A DNA stretch of 64,000 bases, from assembly GCA_947476045.1 (NCBI GenBank), contig CANJNZ010000008.1, positions 21,406 to 85,405 of the forward strand. Direction: 5' to 3'. Within the stretch, counting starts at the first letter, position 1. Every line of letters starts with the position of its first letter. A model generated the notes under the pieces. The model was not told the DNA's origin, did not search any database, and worked only from the letters and a program-made list of their open reading frames with translations. The DNA is from Chthoniobacteraceae bacterium (GTDB lineage Bacteria > Verrucomicrobiota > Verrucomicrobiia > Chthoniobacterales > Chthoniobacteraceae). The translations under genes were made by a program, and so were the position numbers. Positions 44,244 to 53,780 of the stretch are shown here, piece after piece.

Positions 44244-45143
44244 ATGAAAGAAGTTTTTACCATCGAGGATTTGCGTGACTGGCCAAAGGTCACGGCTGAC
44301 TGCGCGATTCCGCTGCGCCTCGCCGTCATCGGCGATCCCGTGGCGCACTCGAAATCTCCTGCAATGCACAACGCCGCGCTCGCCGCCCTCGGCATCAGCG
44401 CCCGCTACACGCGGCTCCACATCAAGCCCGACGAACTTCCTGAATGCCTCAGCTTGCTTCCGAAGGCGGGCTTCATCGGTATCAATTGCACCATCCCGCA
44501 TAAAACCGCCGTCCTCACCCACGTCACCCGCGCCGACGTATTCGCGCAGCGCGCAGGCGGAGTGAACACCGTCACCGTCGAGAACGACGGCACACTCACC
44601 GGCACAAGCACCGACGGCCCCGGCTTCGCGCGCGCCATCCGCGAAACCTTTGGCGCAGACCTCTCCACCTTTCGCGTGATGATTTTGGGAGCAGGCGGCG
44701 GTGCGGGGCGTGCAGTCGCCATGCAGTGTGCAAGCGCCGGTTGCCCCTCGCTCATGCTCATCAATCGCAGCCTCGAAAAATTGATCCCATTGCTCGGTGA
44801 CCTTGCCGCTCTTTATCCCACAGAAAACATCGCATCCGGCGACTTCGATCCCATCTTCCTCCGCGTCGGTCTCGGCATGAGCGACCTCATCGTGAACTGC
44901 ACCGCCCTCGGCATGAAAAGCGAAGACCGTTCGCCCATACCCGCCGAACTGTTCGGCAAACATCACCGCCTTTACGACACCATCTACGTCGCACACCGCA
45001 CCCCATTTCTCCGCGCCGGAGACACCGCGGGCGCACCGGGCGAAAACGGCCTCTCCATGCTGCTACTTCAAGGCGCGCTCAGCTTCGAGCGCTGGTTCCA
45101 CCGCGAGCCGCCCATCGAGGCGATGCGGGCAGCGCTGGTTTAG
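44244..45143 (+). CDS. aroE: Shikimate dehydrogenase
   Basis: AroE reduces 3-dehydroshikimate in aromatic amino acid synthesis. The 299-residue protein binds shikimate through HSKSPAMHN and INCTIPHKT (catalytic Lys), with Asp in TSTDGPGF and NADPH through ILGAGGGAGRA. About 25 residues precede the usual start. ATG 44244 has GGAG 12 bases upstream. Its end overlaps the convergent reductase by 4 bases. Confidence 0.93.
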   Translation: MKEVFTIEDLRDWPKVTADCAIPLRLAVIGDPVAHSKSPAMHNAALAALGISARYTRLHIKPDELPECLSLLPKAGFIGINCTIPHKTAVLTHVTRADVFAQRAGGVNTVTVENDGTLTGTSTDGPGFARAIRETFGADLSTFRVMILGAGGGAGRAVAMQCASAGCPSLMLINRSLEKLIPLLGDLAALYPTENIASGDFDPIFLRVGLGMSDLIVNCTALGMKSEDRSPIPAELFGKHHRLYDTIYVAHRTPFLRAGDTAGAPGENGLSMLLLQGALSFERWFHREPPIEAMRAALV

Positions 45144-46072
45144 TTATTCTCCAGCAGACCTTCTTTGTGACCGATGTTTTTCACCGGCGCAAAAATAGCG
45201 AGCACGTCGCGTAATAACTCTTCGTCGATGGCCTCGGCTGCCCACTTCGCCCAGTTGCGGATGTTGTTGGGATTCGCGCTGCCGCTCACGGTGGTAGTGA
45301 TGTCCGGATTCGCGATGGAAAATTGCAGCGCCAGCTTGGCAATATCGCTCCCGCGTTTCGCACAGAGCGCCGCAGCCTCACGCCCAGCCGCCTTCACATT
45401 TTCCGGCTCCTTCAGCCATGGAGGCAGTGTCGCATTCGTCAGCAGACGCGCGCTGAAAGGCCCGGCGTTCATCGCGCCGATGCCCTTAGTTTTCAAATAC
45501 GGCACCACTTCGTCGGCGAAGCGCGTGTTTTGCAGTGTGTATTGATTGTAGCTCAGCGCACAGTCCACGTCCGCCTGCTCACAGATGAAGCGAAATATCT
45601 TCATCGGGTAGCCGCTGAAGCCGACGTAGCGCACCTTGCCCGACTGCTGGATCTTTTTCAGCGCAGGCAGCGTCTCATCCACGATCTGCTGCATCGGCAC
45701 GAACTCGATGTCGTGGCAAAGCACGACATCCAGATGGTCGGTGCCGAGCCGGTGGAGCGACACATCCACGCTCTCCGCCACGCGCTTCGCGGAAAAATCA
45801 AAGTGGGAAAGATCGTAGCGCCCCAACTTCGTGCAAAGCGTGTAGCTGTCGCGCGGCACACCTTTCAGCGCGATGCCGAGCAGCACCTCGCTCATTCCGC
45901 GTCCGTAAAATGGGGATGTATCAATGAAATTCAGCCCGCACTCCAGCGCCACGCGCACGCTCTCCATCGCCTCGTCGAGTTTCACGCTTCTGAATTCCTG
46001 CCCGAGCGACGATGCACCGAAGCTGAGAGCGGGAAGTTGAAGATCGGTTTTTCCGAGGCGTCGTGTTTGCAT
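45140..46072 (-). CDS. Aldo/keto reductase
   Basis: A 310-residue NADPH-dependent oxidoreductase. The active-site tetrad is visible: Asp in FIDTSPFYG, Tyr in the same block, Lys in CTKLGRYD and His in VVLCHDIEF. It resembles the L-galactose dehydrogenase/sugar-reductase branch. The substrate is unknown. It is convergent with aroE and shares 4 bases with its end. Confidence 0.9.
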   Translation of the reverse strand: MQTRRLGKTDLQLPALSFGASSLGQEFRSVKLDEAMESVRVALECGLNFIDTSPFYGRGMSEVLLGIALKGVPRDSYTLCTKLGRYDLSHFDFSAKRVAESVDVSLHRLGTDHLDVVLCHDIEFVPMQQIVDETLPALKKIQQSGKVRYVGFSGYPMKIFRFICEQADVDCALSYNQYTLQNTRFADEVVPYLKTKGIGAMNAGPFSARLLTNATLPPWLKEPENVKAAGREAAALCAKRGSDIAKLALQFSIANPDITTTVSGSANPNNIRNWAKWAAEAIDEELLRDVLAIFAPVKNIGHKEGLLENN

Positions 46073-46193
46073 ATTTTCGATAAGTGAGCCGCAGGGTGAA
46101 CTGAAAAAGGAAGGGGCACGTCAAGCAGCGCGCGCGATAATCTTGCCGTCGTGGCTCAATACTGATCTGGAAAACCGTGCTTTTCCGCCTCCG

Positions 46194-47006
46194 CTAGCGG
46201 CGCGTGCCTGCCTCGTAGATTTCCATGGCCCTGGGGAGGTCTTTTTTCAGCCGTTCGATGCGTGTGGCGTGTGCAGGGTGCGTGCTGAGGAATTCCGGCG
46301 GGGCTTTTCCGCCGCTGGCGGAACTCATGCGCTCCCAAAAAGCGGTGGCTTCGCGGGGATCGTAGCCTGCGCGGGCCATGGTGAAGAGACCGATGCTGTC
46401 GGCTTCGCTTTCGTGTTCGCGGCTGAATGCATTGAGGACGCCGTATTGTGCTCCGGCTCCGATGGCGCCCATGATCGCGCGGCGTTGGTTGTAGTCCATA
46501 TTACCAAGCGACCAACTGACGCCGGTGAGGAGCGTATTCGCGGCTTGCTGTTGAAGGATGCGCTCGCTGCCATGCCGCAGGGTGGCGTGGGCCATTTCGT
46601 GACCCATGACGACGGCGAGACCGGTTTCGCTGCGCGCAACGGGGAGGATACCGGTGTAAACGCAGATTTTCCCGCCGGGGAGGCAGAAGGCGTTCACCTG
46701 CGGGCTACGGACGAGGGAGACTTCCCAGCGGAAATCTTTTCCCCATTCGCCAGTGGCGGCGGAAAGGCGTTCAGCGCAACGATGGACTGTTTCGTATTCT
46801 GAACCGGAACTGATCGTCTCACTCGTATTCAGGACTTCGCGGTAGGCTTGGAGGCCGAGTTGGGTTTCCTGTTCCGTGCTGAGGGCAAGACGTGCAGTGC
46901 GCCCGGCTTGATTCGTGATTTTGTCTGCCGAACAGCGCTGGAAGAGGACGACGGCCACGGCTATGAGGATGGGAACGAGGCGGATAAGATAATTTCGATT
47001 TTTCAC
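46194..47006 (-). CDS. M48 family zinc metalloprotease
   Basis: A 270-residue protein with an N-terminal membrane or signal segment (8-25) and a metalloprotease domain. The zinc motif HEMAH is at about 136-140 (His136, Glu137, His140) and the third ligand lies in REHESEAD near residue 200. It resembles the Oma1/LoiP/BepA group of envelope quality-control proteases. A Cys at position 25 is not in a good lipobox. It is divergent from mreB. Confidence 0.9.
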   Translation of the reverse strand: MKNRNYLIRLVPILIAVAVVLFQRCSADKITNQAGRTARLALSTEQETQLGLQAYREVLNTSETISSGSEYETVHRCAERLSAATGEWGKDFRWEVSLVRSPQVNAFCLPGGKICVYTGILPVARSETGLAVVMGHEMAHATLRHGSERILQQQAANTLLTGVSWSLGNMDYNQRRAIMGAIGAGAQYGVLNAFSREHESEADSIGLFTMARAGYDPREATAFWERMSSASGGKAPPEFLSTHPAHATRIERLKKDLPRAMEIYEAGTRR

Positions 47007-47287
47007 GCGAAGGATGAAATATATTCAGTTTTAGAGCGTATTTTGTGGATGAATGAAACCAACTTCAAATATTTATACCAAAAGCAAGTTTCGAAAATTA
47101 TCACTTTTCGACTATATTTGGGTAAATTTCTTTGACGCACCTGCCCGCGAAACCTACAACACCGCACTCTTTCACTAAACATGAACCTGACCGCACACAT
47201 ATCACAGCCAGCCTGCGGGCTGCTGCGTGCGGTCGTCACCACCTGTAAGGCAAGCTCTCCAGCCCCTTCGCAATTCTTAGCAGTTCA
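47007..47287. other. AT-rich gap between the M48 protease and mreB
   Basis: This is the longest gap in the window (281 bases). Bases 47007-47135 are very AT-rich compared with the rest of the region and contain TATATT- and TTTATA-like boxes on both strands. From 47136 the composition is GC-rich again. No RNA gene or convincing ORF was seen; a short ATG frame at 47181 is probably chance. Confidence 0.6.
47132..47160 (+). promoter_or_regulatory. mreB: Likely sigma-70 promoter of the mre operon
   Basis: TTGACG (47132-47137) and TACAAC (47155-47160) are separated by exactly 17 bases. Both match the consensus well (5/6 and 4/6). The resulting leader before the mreB ATG at 47288 is about 120 bases. 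Confidence 0.5.
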
Positions 47288-48337
47288 ATGCTCAACGGAC
47301 TTCTCGGCTTTTTCTCGAATGACATTGGTATAGACCTCGGCACGGCGAATACGCTCGTCTATGTAAAGGATCACGGCATCGTGCTCCGCGAGCCGTCGGT
47401 CGTGGCTGTGCAGGCAGGCACCAGCAAGGTGCTGGCAGTGGGCGATGAGGCAAAGCGAATGCTCGGCCGCACGCCTGGTAACATCGTTGCAATCAGGCCA
47501 TTGAAGGACGGCGTCATTGCAGACTTCGAAGTGACGGAGGCGATGCTCCGGCATTTCATCCAGAAAGTTCACGGAAAACGGACACTTTTCAAACCACGAC
47601 CACGCGTTGTTATCGCGGTGCCCTCGGGCATCACGGAGGTCGAAAAACGCGCGGTGAAAGAATCGGCCCTGCACGCGGGTGCGCGCGAGGTCTATCTCAT
47701 CGAAGAGCCGATGGCTGCGGCCATTGGTTGCGGCCTGCCGGTGCAGGACGCGGCGGGGAATATGATCATTGATATCGGCGGCGGCACCACGGAGGTGGCG
47801 CTGATTTCGTTGTCGGGGATCGTATTCAGCCGCAGCGTTCGCGTTGCGGGCGATGAGCTGGACGAAGCGATCATCCAATACATGAAGCGCGCGTATAATC
47901 TGATGATTGGCGAGCGCACAGCGGAGGACATTAAAATTAAAATCGGCAGCGCATACCCGAGCGAAAAAGAGACGACGATGGAGGTCAAGGGACGCGACCT
48001 CGTAGCGGGACTGCCGAAGACGCTGAGCATCACTTCGCAGGAAGTGCGCGAAGCACTGCTGGAACCGATTTCCACCATCGTGGACAACGTGCGCGTGACT
48101 TTGGAGCGCTGCCCGCCCGAACTGAGCGCCGATCTCGTGGATCGGGGACTTGTGCTCGCCGGTGGCGGTGCGCTTCTGCGCGGGTTGGATCGTCTTCTCA
48201 GCGAGGAGACGGGACTCCCGGTGCATATTGCCGAGGATCCGCTGAGTGCCGTAGCCGAAGGAACTGGCCGCGCGCTCAGCGAAATGAAATTCCTCCGGCA
48301 GGTCACAGCCACTGACCGCCAGTGGCGGAACAGCTAA
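47288..48337 (+). CDS. mreB: Rod-shape protein MreB
   Basis: An actin-like filament protein of 349 residues that directs wall synthesis along the cell. The phosphate loop is [15 protein letters not shown], the second is [16 protein letters not shown], and [14 protein letters not shown] closes the nucleotide site. Length is typical. It heads the operon mreB-mreC-mreD-mrdA; 78 bases separate it from mreC. Confidence 0.96.
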   Translation: MLNGLLGFFSNDIGIDLGTANTLVYVKDHGIVLREPSVVAVQAGTSKVLAVGDEAKRMLGRTPGNIVAIRPLKDGVIADFEVTEAMLRHFIQKVHGKRTLFKPRPRVVIAVPSGITEVEKRAVKESALHAGAREVYLIEEPMAAAIGCGLPVQDAAGNMIIDIGGGTTEVALISLSGIVFSRSVRVAGDELDEAIIQYMKRAYNLMIGERTAEDIKIKIGSAYPSEKETTMEVKGRDLVAGLPKTLSITSQEVREALLEPISTIVDNVRVTLERCPPELSADLVDRGLVLAGGGALLRGLDRLLSEETGLPVHIAEDPLSAVAEGTGRALSEMKFLRQVTATDRQWRNS

Positions 48338-48415
48338 ACGGCCCACGCCGATGAACACCAGCCGACAGGAAGCCGCGCAGAGCATAGCGTTGGCGGAGTC
48401 GCCGCTATTGCAGCC

Positions 48416-49249
48416 ATGAAACGTCGCGCAAACATCATCGCCGTGTCGTGTTTTCTCGGGGCCGTGTTGTTCGTCGTGCTGATCAATCCACGCAGTCGCA
48501 TACGCCTGCAGTCGGGATTCCTCAGCCTCATCTCGCCATTTTTACGCAAGGGATCGGAACTCGATACCGGCATTAAAACCTACAAATCAGGCACGCGCAA
48601 AATCAGCGATTTGGAGTCGGAAAATACGAAGTATAAAACCGAGCTGGCGCAACTCCGGGCGGAGAATCAGGCGCTGCGTGGCGTGGAGTCGGAAAATCAA
48701 CAGCTCAAGAAATCACTCGGCTATCAAGCGCAGTCGGCCTTCACGCTCATCCCGGCGCGCGTCATCGGGCGACCGATCACAAATTGGTGGAACACCATGG
48801 AAGTGGACAAGGGCACAACCGATGGATTGTCGCCGGACATGGCGGTGCTCACGGCGGATGGGCTCGTCGGCAAAGTCATCCAAGCCGCCGAGCACGCTGC
48901 AACGGTGCTGCTCATCACGGATGAAAATTGCAAAGTTGCCGCGACGATCGAAGGCACGAAAGAGCAGGGGATCGTGCGAGTGGAAGTTCGAGGTGAACGC
49001 ACAGCGACCAATCTTCAGCCACGCATGACGCTGAATTTTGTTTCCAAATACGCATCGCTCCAGCCGGGGCAGAAAGTTTTTACCAGCGGCGCAGGAAGCG
49101 TCTATCCCGCCGGAGTGCTCATCGGTCAAGTTATCGAATTCAAGTCGCGCGAACTCGATGGACAAGCCGTCATAGAACCCGCCGTGGATTTCGTGACGCT
49201 CACGGATGTGTTCATCAAGACGGGAATGAAAGCGAACGTCAATCGGTAG
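48416..49249 (+). CDS. mreC: Rod-shape protein MreC
   Basis: A 277-residue bitopic protein with one helix (about 7-25), a coiled coil (about 60-95, RKISDLESENTKYKTELAQLRAENQ) and the two beta domains of MreC (VIGRPITNWWNTMEVDKG; VFTSGAGSVYPAGVLIGQV). It links MreB to the periplasmic synthases. mreD starts 2 bases after it. Confidence 0.93.
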   Translation: MKRRANIIAVSCFLGAVLFVVLINPRSRIRLQSGFLSLISPFLRKGSELDTGIKTYKSGTRKISDLESENTKYKTELAQLRAENQALRGVESENQQLKKSLGYQAQSAFTLIPARVIGRPITNWWNTMEVDKGTTDGLSPDMAVLTADGLVGKVIQAAEHAATVLLITDENCKVAATIEGTKEQGIVRVEVRGERTATNLQPRMTLNFVSKYASLQPGQKVFTSGAGSVYPAGVLIGQVIEFKSRELDGQAVIEPAVDFVTLTDVFIKTGMKANVNR

Positions 49250-49251
49250 CC

Positions 49252-49794
49252 ATGTTCACCGCCCTTCTAGTTGTGCTCATGTTTTTCGCGCTGGTCGCCC
49301 AGCATTTCCTTGGCTCGTTTCCGGGGCTTGGCGGGCAGGTGCTTTTGTTGAGCGTGGTGTTTTTCTACGCTGCCGCCGCTCTTCCTTTGTGGGGGATGCT
49401 TGCGATGGCATTCCTGGCGGGGCTGATGTGGGACTGTCTTACCACGGTTCCTGTGGATGGGAGAGTGGATGTTTTTTTTGGATGGCACATCCTGCTCTAC
49501 GGTGGACTTGGCGCGATAATGAACGGCCTGCATCCACTCTTCATTCGCGGACGATGGCAGATTCACTGTGTGCTCACCGGCGTGCTCACCTCGCTGATGG
49601 TGCTGATCGAATTCGTGGTCATCACATTTCGCCGCGAACCGTTCGCATTGGTGTGGCCGCGTCATGTCTGGAGCCTTATTGCAGGAAGTGGCATGGCCGC
49701 AGCACTCATCGCTCCGTTGGTATTTTTTGGTTTAAACTGGATTGGCCGCCGCCTCGGTCACTTCGAACGCGCCCGTGTGGCGCAAAGCGAATGA
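49252..49794 (+). CDS. mreD: Rod-shape protein MreD
   Basis: A 180-residue membrane protein with about five helices and an MreD-like layout (FLAGLMWDCLTTVPVDGRVDVFFG). Sequence conservation of this family is low, so position between mreC and the PBP2 gene carries much of the call. Its stop overlaps the ATG of the PBP2 gene. Confidence 0.82.
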   Translation: MFTALLVVLMFFALVAQHFLGSFPGLGGQVLLLSVVFFYAAAALPLWGMLAMAFLAGLMWDCLTTVPVDGRVDVFFGWHILLYGGLGAIMNGLHPLFIRGRWQIHCVLTGVLTSLMVLIEFVVITFRREPFALVWPRHVWSLIAGSGMAAALIAPLVFFGLNWIGRRLGHFERARVAQSE

Positions 49795-52109
49795 TGGATA
49801 AACCGTTTCGCCAGCTCCGTAATTTCAGACTGCTCTCGGGCTTGTCGTGGCGAGTGCTCGCGCTCGGCTTGTTTATGCTCAGCGGTCTCGGCGTGCTCAG
49901 CGCGAAGCTTTGGTATGAGCAAGTCACCCGGCAGAAGAAGTGGAGCGAGCGTTTGAAAAAAGGATCGTTTGTGACTGTGCGGATTCCCAGCGTCCGTGGT
50001 GAAATCCGCGACCGCAACGGCATCACTCTCGTCGCCAACCGACGTAGCTATGGTGTGGATTTTTACCTACCACAGATGGAGCGCGGCTACCGGGAGATGA
50101 ATGGAGGCAAAGTGCCCGTCTCCATTTTCCGCACGACAAACAACGACATGCTCGAAGACCGCAAGATCGCGGATATCGTGCAAATTGTGAACAGCACGGT
50201 GGTGCCTTCCCTGAAAAAGCTGGATCTCGCGCGCGACTACAACGCTGCGCAGCTCGAACGCCACTTCCGCACCAACGAGCAGGTGCCCTTCGCGTATCTC
50301 GATGATGTGGATTTCGATTCCATTGCCCGCCTTTCTGAAAATGACGCGGGGCTTTCTGGCGTCGAGGTGGCGATACGTCCGGTGCGCCAATACATCTATG
50401 GGGCCTTCGCTGCACACGTGCTCGGTTACACAGGCGCTCCAGAGGACATCAATAAGGAGGCGGATATCAAAGCGTTTACTTACTACCAGCCCGATGTCGT
50501 TGGTCGTTCGAATGTGGAGCAGACCTTCGATAAATATCTTCGTGGTCACTCAGGCAAGCGCGTGCTCGAACGCACGGTAAAAAATAAAATCGGAGCGGAA
50601 ATTGAGCGCATAGCACCTGCTCCGGGCAATCACGTCTATCTGGCGATTGACGCACGCATCCAGATGATCGTTGAACAGACGCTCCGGCAGGCCGGTGTGG
50701 GTCGTGGCGCAGTCGTCGTCACCAATCCGAACAACGGCGACATTCTCGCGATGGCCAGTGTGCCGGACTATGACCCCAATATCTTCGTCCCGAAAATCAG
50801 CGCCGAGGACATGCAGCGACTCGATGACGCAGTGGCAGATCCCCTCGTCAATCGCGCAGTGCAGGGCTATGCGCCCGGTTCGACCTACAAGACTGTCACC
50901 GCGCTCGCTGGCCTCAGCGCAGGCATCTCAGCGGGTCGCTCCTACAGTTGCGCGGGCAGTTTCACCTACGGTAACCGACCGATGAAATGCTGGATTTTCG
51001 GTAAAGGGGCACACGGCACACTCGACCTTTCAGGGGCGATTAAAAACTCGTGCAACTGCTATTTTTTCCAGTTTGGAAACGCTGCCGGCTTGCAGGCTAT
51101 CGAGACTGTCGGCGAAGCGCTCGGCCTTGGCGCAAAAACAGGCATCACGCTGAGCGGAGAGCATGGCGGCATCCTGCCTGGTCCGAAGTGGCTCGCTGCC
51201 ACCGGACAGGCAGCAATGGTAAAAAGTCCATCGCACACTGCGAACGTTTCCATAGGTCAGGGGGAAGTCGAAGCCTCACCGCTCCAAATCGCCATGGTTT
51301 GTTCGACGCTGGCAAATGGCGGCACCAGCTATTACCCACGCCTTGTTTCGCGTGTAGTTGATTCACAAGGCAACGACGTGCGCGATGCCGATGGAAATTT
51401 TGTAGTCCCTGTTGAGCCGAGGGTGCGCTCCAATCTTAGGGACCTAGGAGTCACACAGGATCAAATAGAGGCCGTTCGTCGGGGGATGTGGCGTGTCGTG
51501 AACGAAGCTGGGGGCACCGGAAGACGTGCGCAGATCAAGGGCGTCGAAGTCGCAGGCAAGACGGGCACCGCCCAGTTTTGGAGGAAGGAAGGCAATGAGC
51601 GTGTGAAAGACAACCACGTCTGGTTCATGTGCTTTGCGCCATACAAACAGCCGAAATACGCCGTGTGCGTGATGATTCAGGGCGCGAAATCCGGCGGCGG
51701 CGTGGCCGCTCCCGTGGCACAGAAAATTTTACAGCAATCTCTTGCGCTCGAAGCCGGGTATTCGCCTCAAGTCGCATGGGTGAAACCACAACTAGGTAGC
51801 CTGGAGCAAATCTCCGAAATCTCGCTCAAGGAGGACGGTTCACTAAACAAGCTTGTCGCTACTGCTTTCACCGGCACCGACCAGCGCCCCGACAACCGCC
51901 ACATCGCAGATGACGAAGAAACAGCCGAGCACGCTGACGGGCCGCTCAAGCCCAGTGGCAATGACACATCAGGCGCGCGACCCGACGTGAGTGCTCCCGC
52001 AGATGCACGCGGTCAGGTCGGCGGCATGCGCAAGCCAAGTATTTGGCAGAGAATTTTCGGCCCCGGAAACAAACCAACACAACCAACCAACGGTGGCCCT
52101 CGCCGCTAA
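49791..52109 (+). CDS. mrdA: Penicillin-binding protein 2
   Basis: A 772-residue class B PBP, the transpeptidase for cell elongation. One N-terminal helix (about 18-40), the PBP dimer domain, then the transpeptidase motifs: Ser364 in APGSTYKT, SCN in KNSCNCYF and KTG in AGKTGTAQF. After the enzyme domain lie about 105 disordered residues not found in typical PBP2. No rodA gene follows, which is unusual, since the two enzymes work as a pair. Confidence 0.94.
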   Translation: MMDKPFRQLRNFRLLSGLSWRVLALGLFMLSGLGVLSAKLWYEQVTRQKKWSERLKKGSFVTVRIPSVRGEIRDRNGITLVANRRSYGVDFYLPQMERGYREMNGGKVPVSIFRTTNNDMLEDRKIADIVQIVNSTVVPSLKKLDLARDYNAAQLERHFRTNEQVPFAYLDDVDFDSIARLSENDAGLSGVEVAIRPVRQYIYGAFAAHVLGYTGAPEDINKEADIKAFTYYQPDVVGRSNVEQTFDKYLRGHSGKRVLERTVKNKIGAEIERIAPAPGNHVYLAIDARIQMIVEQTLRQAGVGRGAVVVTNPNNGDILAMASVPDYDPNIFVPKISAEDMQRLDDAVADPLVNRAVQGYAPGSTYKTVTALAGLSAGISAGRSYSCAGSFTYGNRPMKCWIFGKGAHGTLDLSGAIKNSCNCYFFQFGNAAGLQAIETVGEALGLGAKTGITLSGEHGGILPGPKWLAATGQAAMVKSPSHTANVSIGQGEVEASPLQIAMVCSTLANGGTSYYPRLVSRVVDSQGNDVRDADGNFVVPVEPRVRSNLRDLGVTQDQIEAVRRGMWRVVNEAGGTGRRAQIKGVEVAGKTGTAQFWRKEGNERVKDNHVWFMCFAPYKQPKYAVCVMIQGAKSGGGVAAPVAQKILQQSLALEAGYSPQVAWVKPQLGSLEQISEISLKEDGSLNKLVATAFTGTDQRPDNRHIADDEETAEHADGPLKPSGNDTSGARPDVSAPADARGQVGGMRKPSIWQRIFGPGNKPTQPTNGGPRR

Positions 52110-52123
52110 CAAATATCCCGCCA

Positions 52124-53728
52124 GTGCTTCGTAAAATCACTCAAACCACAATTTCCTTAATCAAAAAAGTGAAACAACTCATCGGACTCGCACCACGCCC
52201 AACGGGCAACAAACTCATCATCAACGTCGAAAAACTGGAGAAGCGCGTAGCGCTCCTCGAGAACGGAGTGCTCGAAGAATATAACATCGAGCGCACCGAC
52301 GATCGGAACATCGTAGGCAGCATTTTCAAAGGCCGCGTTCGCAACATTGAACACGGTCTCAAGGCCATGTTCGTGGACATCGGCTACGAAAAAAACGCCT
52401 TCCTCCATTTCTGGGACGCACTTCCCGCAGCACTCGATGCCGGCATCGAGGAAGTGGATCGCGGTGAGCGCAAACAGAAGCAGCGCATCACATCAAAGGA
52501 CATCCCGAGCATCTACCCCGTCGGCAGCGAAGTGCTCGTGCAAGTGACCAAAGGCCCCATCAGCACCAAGGGACCGCGCATCACTACGAACATCTCAATG
52601 CCCGGTCGCTTCCTCGTGCTGATGCCCTACACGGATCAGTGCGGTATTTCGCGCAAGATCGAAAACCCGAAGGAGCGCGAGCGTCTTCGGAAAATTCTCC
52701 GTGAACTCGATATTCCCGAAGGCATGGGTGTGATCATTCGCACTGTTGGCGAGGGGCAAAAGGCGCGCTATTTCGTGCGCGATATTGCTTATCTCATCGA
52801 GCAATGGCGCGGCATCGAAAAGCAGATGCAGCAGAAGAAAGCGCCAGCGTGCGTGTTTCAAGAGCCTGACCTCGTTGAGCGCACGGTGCGCGATTTTCTC
52901 ACCGACGAAATCGAGGAGGTCGTTTGCGATGACGAAGCCAGTGTGAAGACGATGAAGGAACTCGTCGGGCAGGTAAGCAAGCGCAGTGTGAACCGTATCA
53001 CGCACTACCGCGAACCCGTGCCGATTTTCGAGCGCTACGGCGTGCAGAGGCAGATCGAGGATGCATTTCACCGTCAAGTCTGGCTGCCGTGCGGCGGCTA
53101 CATCGTCATTGATGAAACCGAGGCGCTCGTCGCCATTGACGTGAATACTGGCCGAAACAAAGGAAGTCGTGACGTGGAGAAAACGATCCTCCAGACAAAT
53201 CTCGAAGCAGCCGACGCCATCGCACGCCAGCTCCGCCTGCGCAACATGGGCGGCCTCATTATCGGTGACTTCATTGATATGAAGAGCCGTCGCGATCAGC
53301 AGCAGGTATTCCAGCGCATGAAAGATCGGATGAAGCGCGACAAGGCCAAGACGCACATTCTGCCCATCAGCCCGCTCGGACTCATGGAAATGACGCGCCA
53401 GCGTGCGCACGAGAGCATCAGCGGCTCCGTCTTCACGCCGTGTCCGTATTGCAATGGTCGCGGCGCGGTGAAGAGTTCTACGAGCTTGAGTGTCGAAATT
53501 CAGCGCGAATTGCATCGAGTGATGAAGTTCTACGTGGATATCCACGAAGTCCGTGTGCAACTGCACCCGCTCGTGCTCGAACGTCTGCGCAAGGAAGATG
53601 AGGAACTGCTTGTGGAAATCGAAAGAAAATACGCAGCACGGCTCACGTTCCGCCCCGACCCAGCGTATCACCACGAGAAGTTCACCATCCACGATGCGAA
53701 CACCAACGCGGAACTGAAAGTCGTGTAG
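52124..53728 (+). CDS. rng: Ribonuclease G/E family endonuclease
   Basis: A 534-residue RNase G-like protein: S1 domain (VGSIFKGRVRNIEHGLKAMFVDIGYEKNAFLH, described in parts), RNase-H-like and metal-binding region (ALVAIDVNTGR and IIGDFIDMKSRRDQ) and the zinc link CPYCNGRG. It processes rRNA and mRNA. The GTG 52124 start avoids overlap with mrdA; the frame is open to 52043 and GTG 52169 is possible. Its place after PBP2 mirrors the common mre-rng pairing. Confidence 0.9.
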   Translation: MLRKITQTTISLIKKVKQLIGLAPRPTGNKLIINVEKLEKRVALLENGVLEEYNIERTDDRNIVGSIFKGRVRNIEHGLKAMFVDIGYEKNAFLHFWDALPAALDAGIEEVDRGERKQKQRITSKDIPSIYPVGSEVLVQVTKGPISTKGPRITTNISMPGRFLVLMPYTDQCGISRKIENPKERERLRKILRELDIPEGMGVIIRTVGEGQKARYFVRDIAYLIEQWRGIEKQMQQKKAPACVFQEPDLVERTVRDFLTDEIEEVVCDDEASVKTMKELVGQVSKRSVNRITHYREPVPIFERYGVQRQIEDAFHRQVWLPCGGYIVIDETEALVAIDVNTGRNKGSRDVEKTILQTNLEAADAIARQLRLRNMGGLIIGDFIDMKSRRDQQQVFQRMKDRMKRDKAKTHILPISPLGLMEMTRQRAHESISGSVFTPCPYCNGRGAVKSSTSLSVEIQRELHRVMKFYVDIHEVRVQLHPLVLERLRKEDEELLVEIERKYAARLTFRPDPAYHHEKFTIHDANTNAELKVV

Positions 53729-53780
53729 CAGCCGCATGGCACTTGCCATGTGGAGTGAGTTTCCTATTTTCCCGCCGCCC

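Noticed and set aside
47181..47333. Small ORF upstream of mreB
   Set aside because: It would overlap mreB, has no ribosome site and no coding character.
47285..48385. 366-residue minus-strand ORF
   Set aside because: Exactly antisense to mreB, which is certain.
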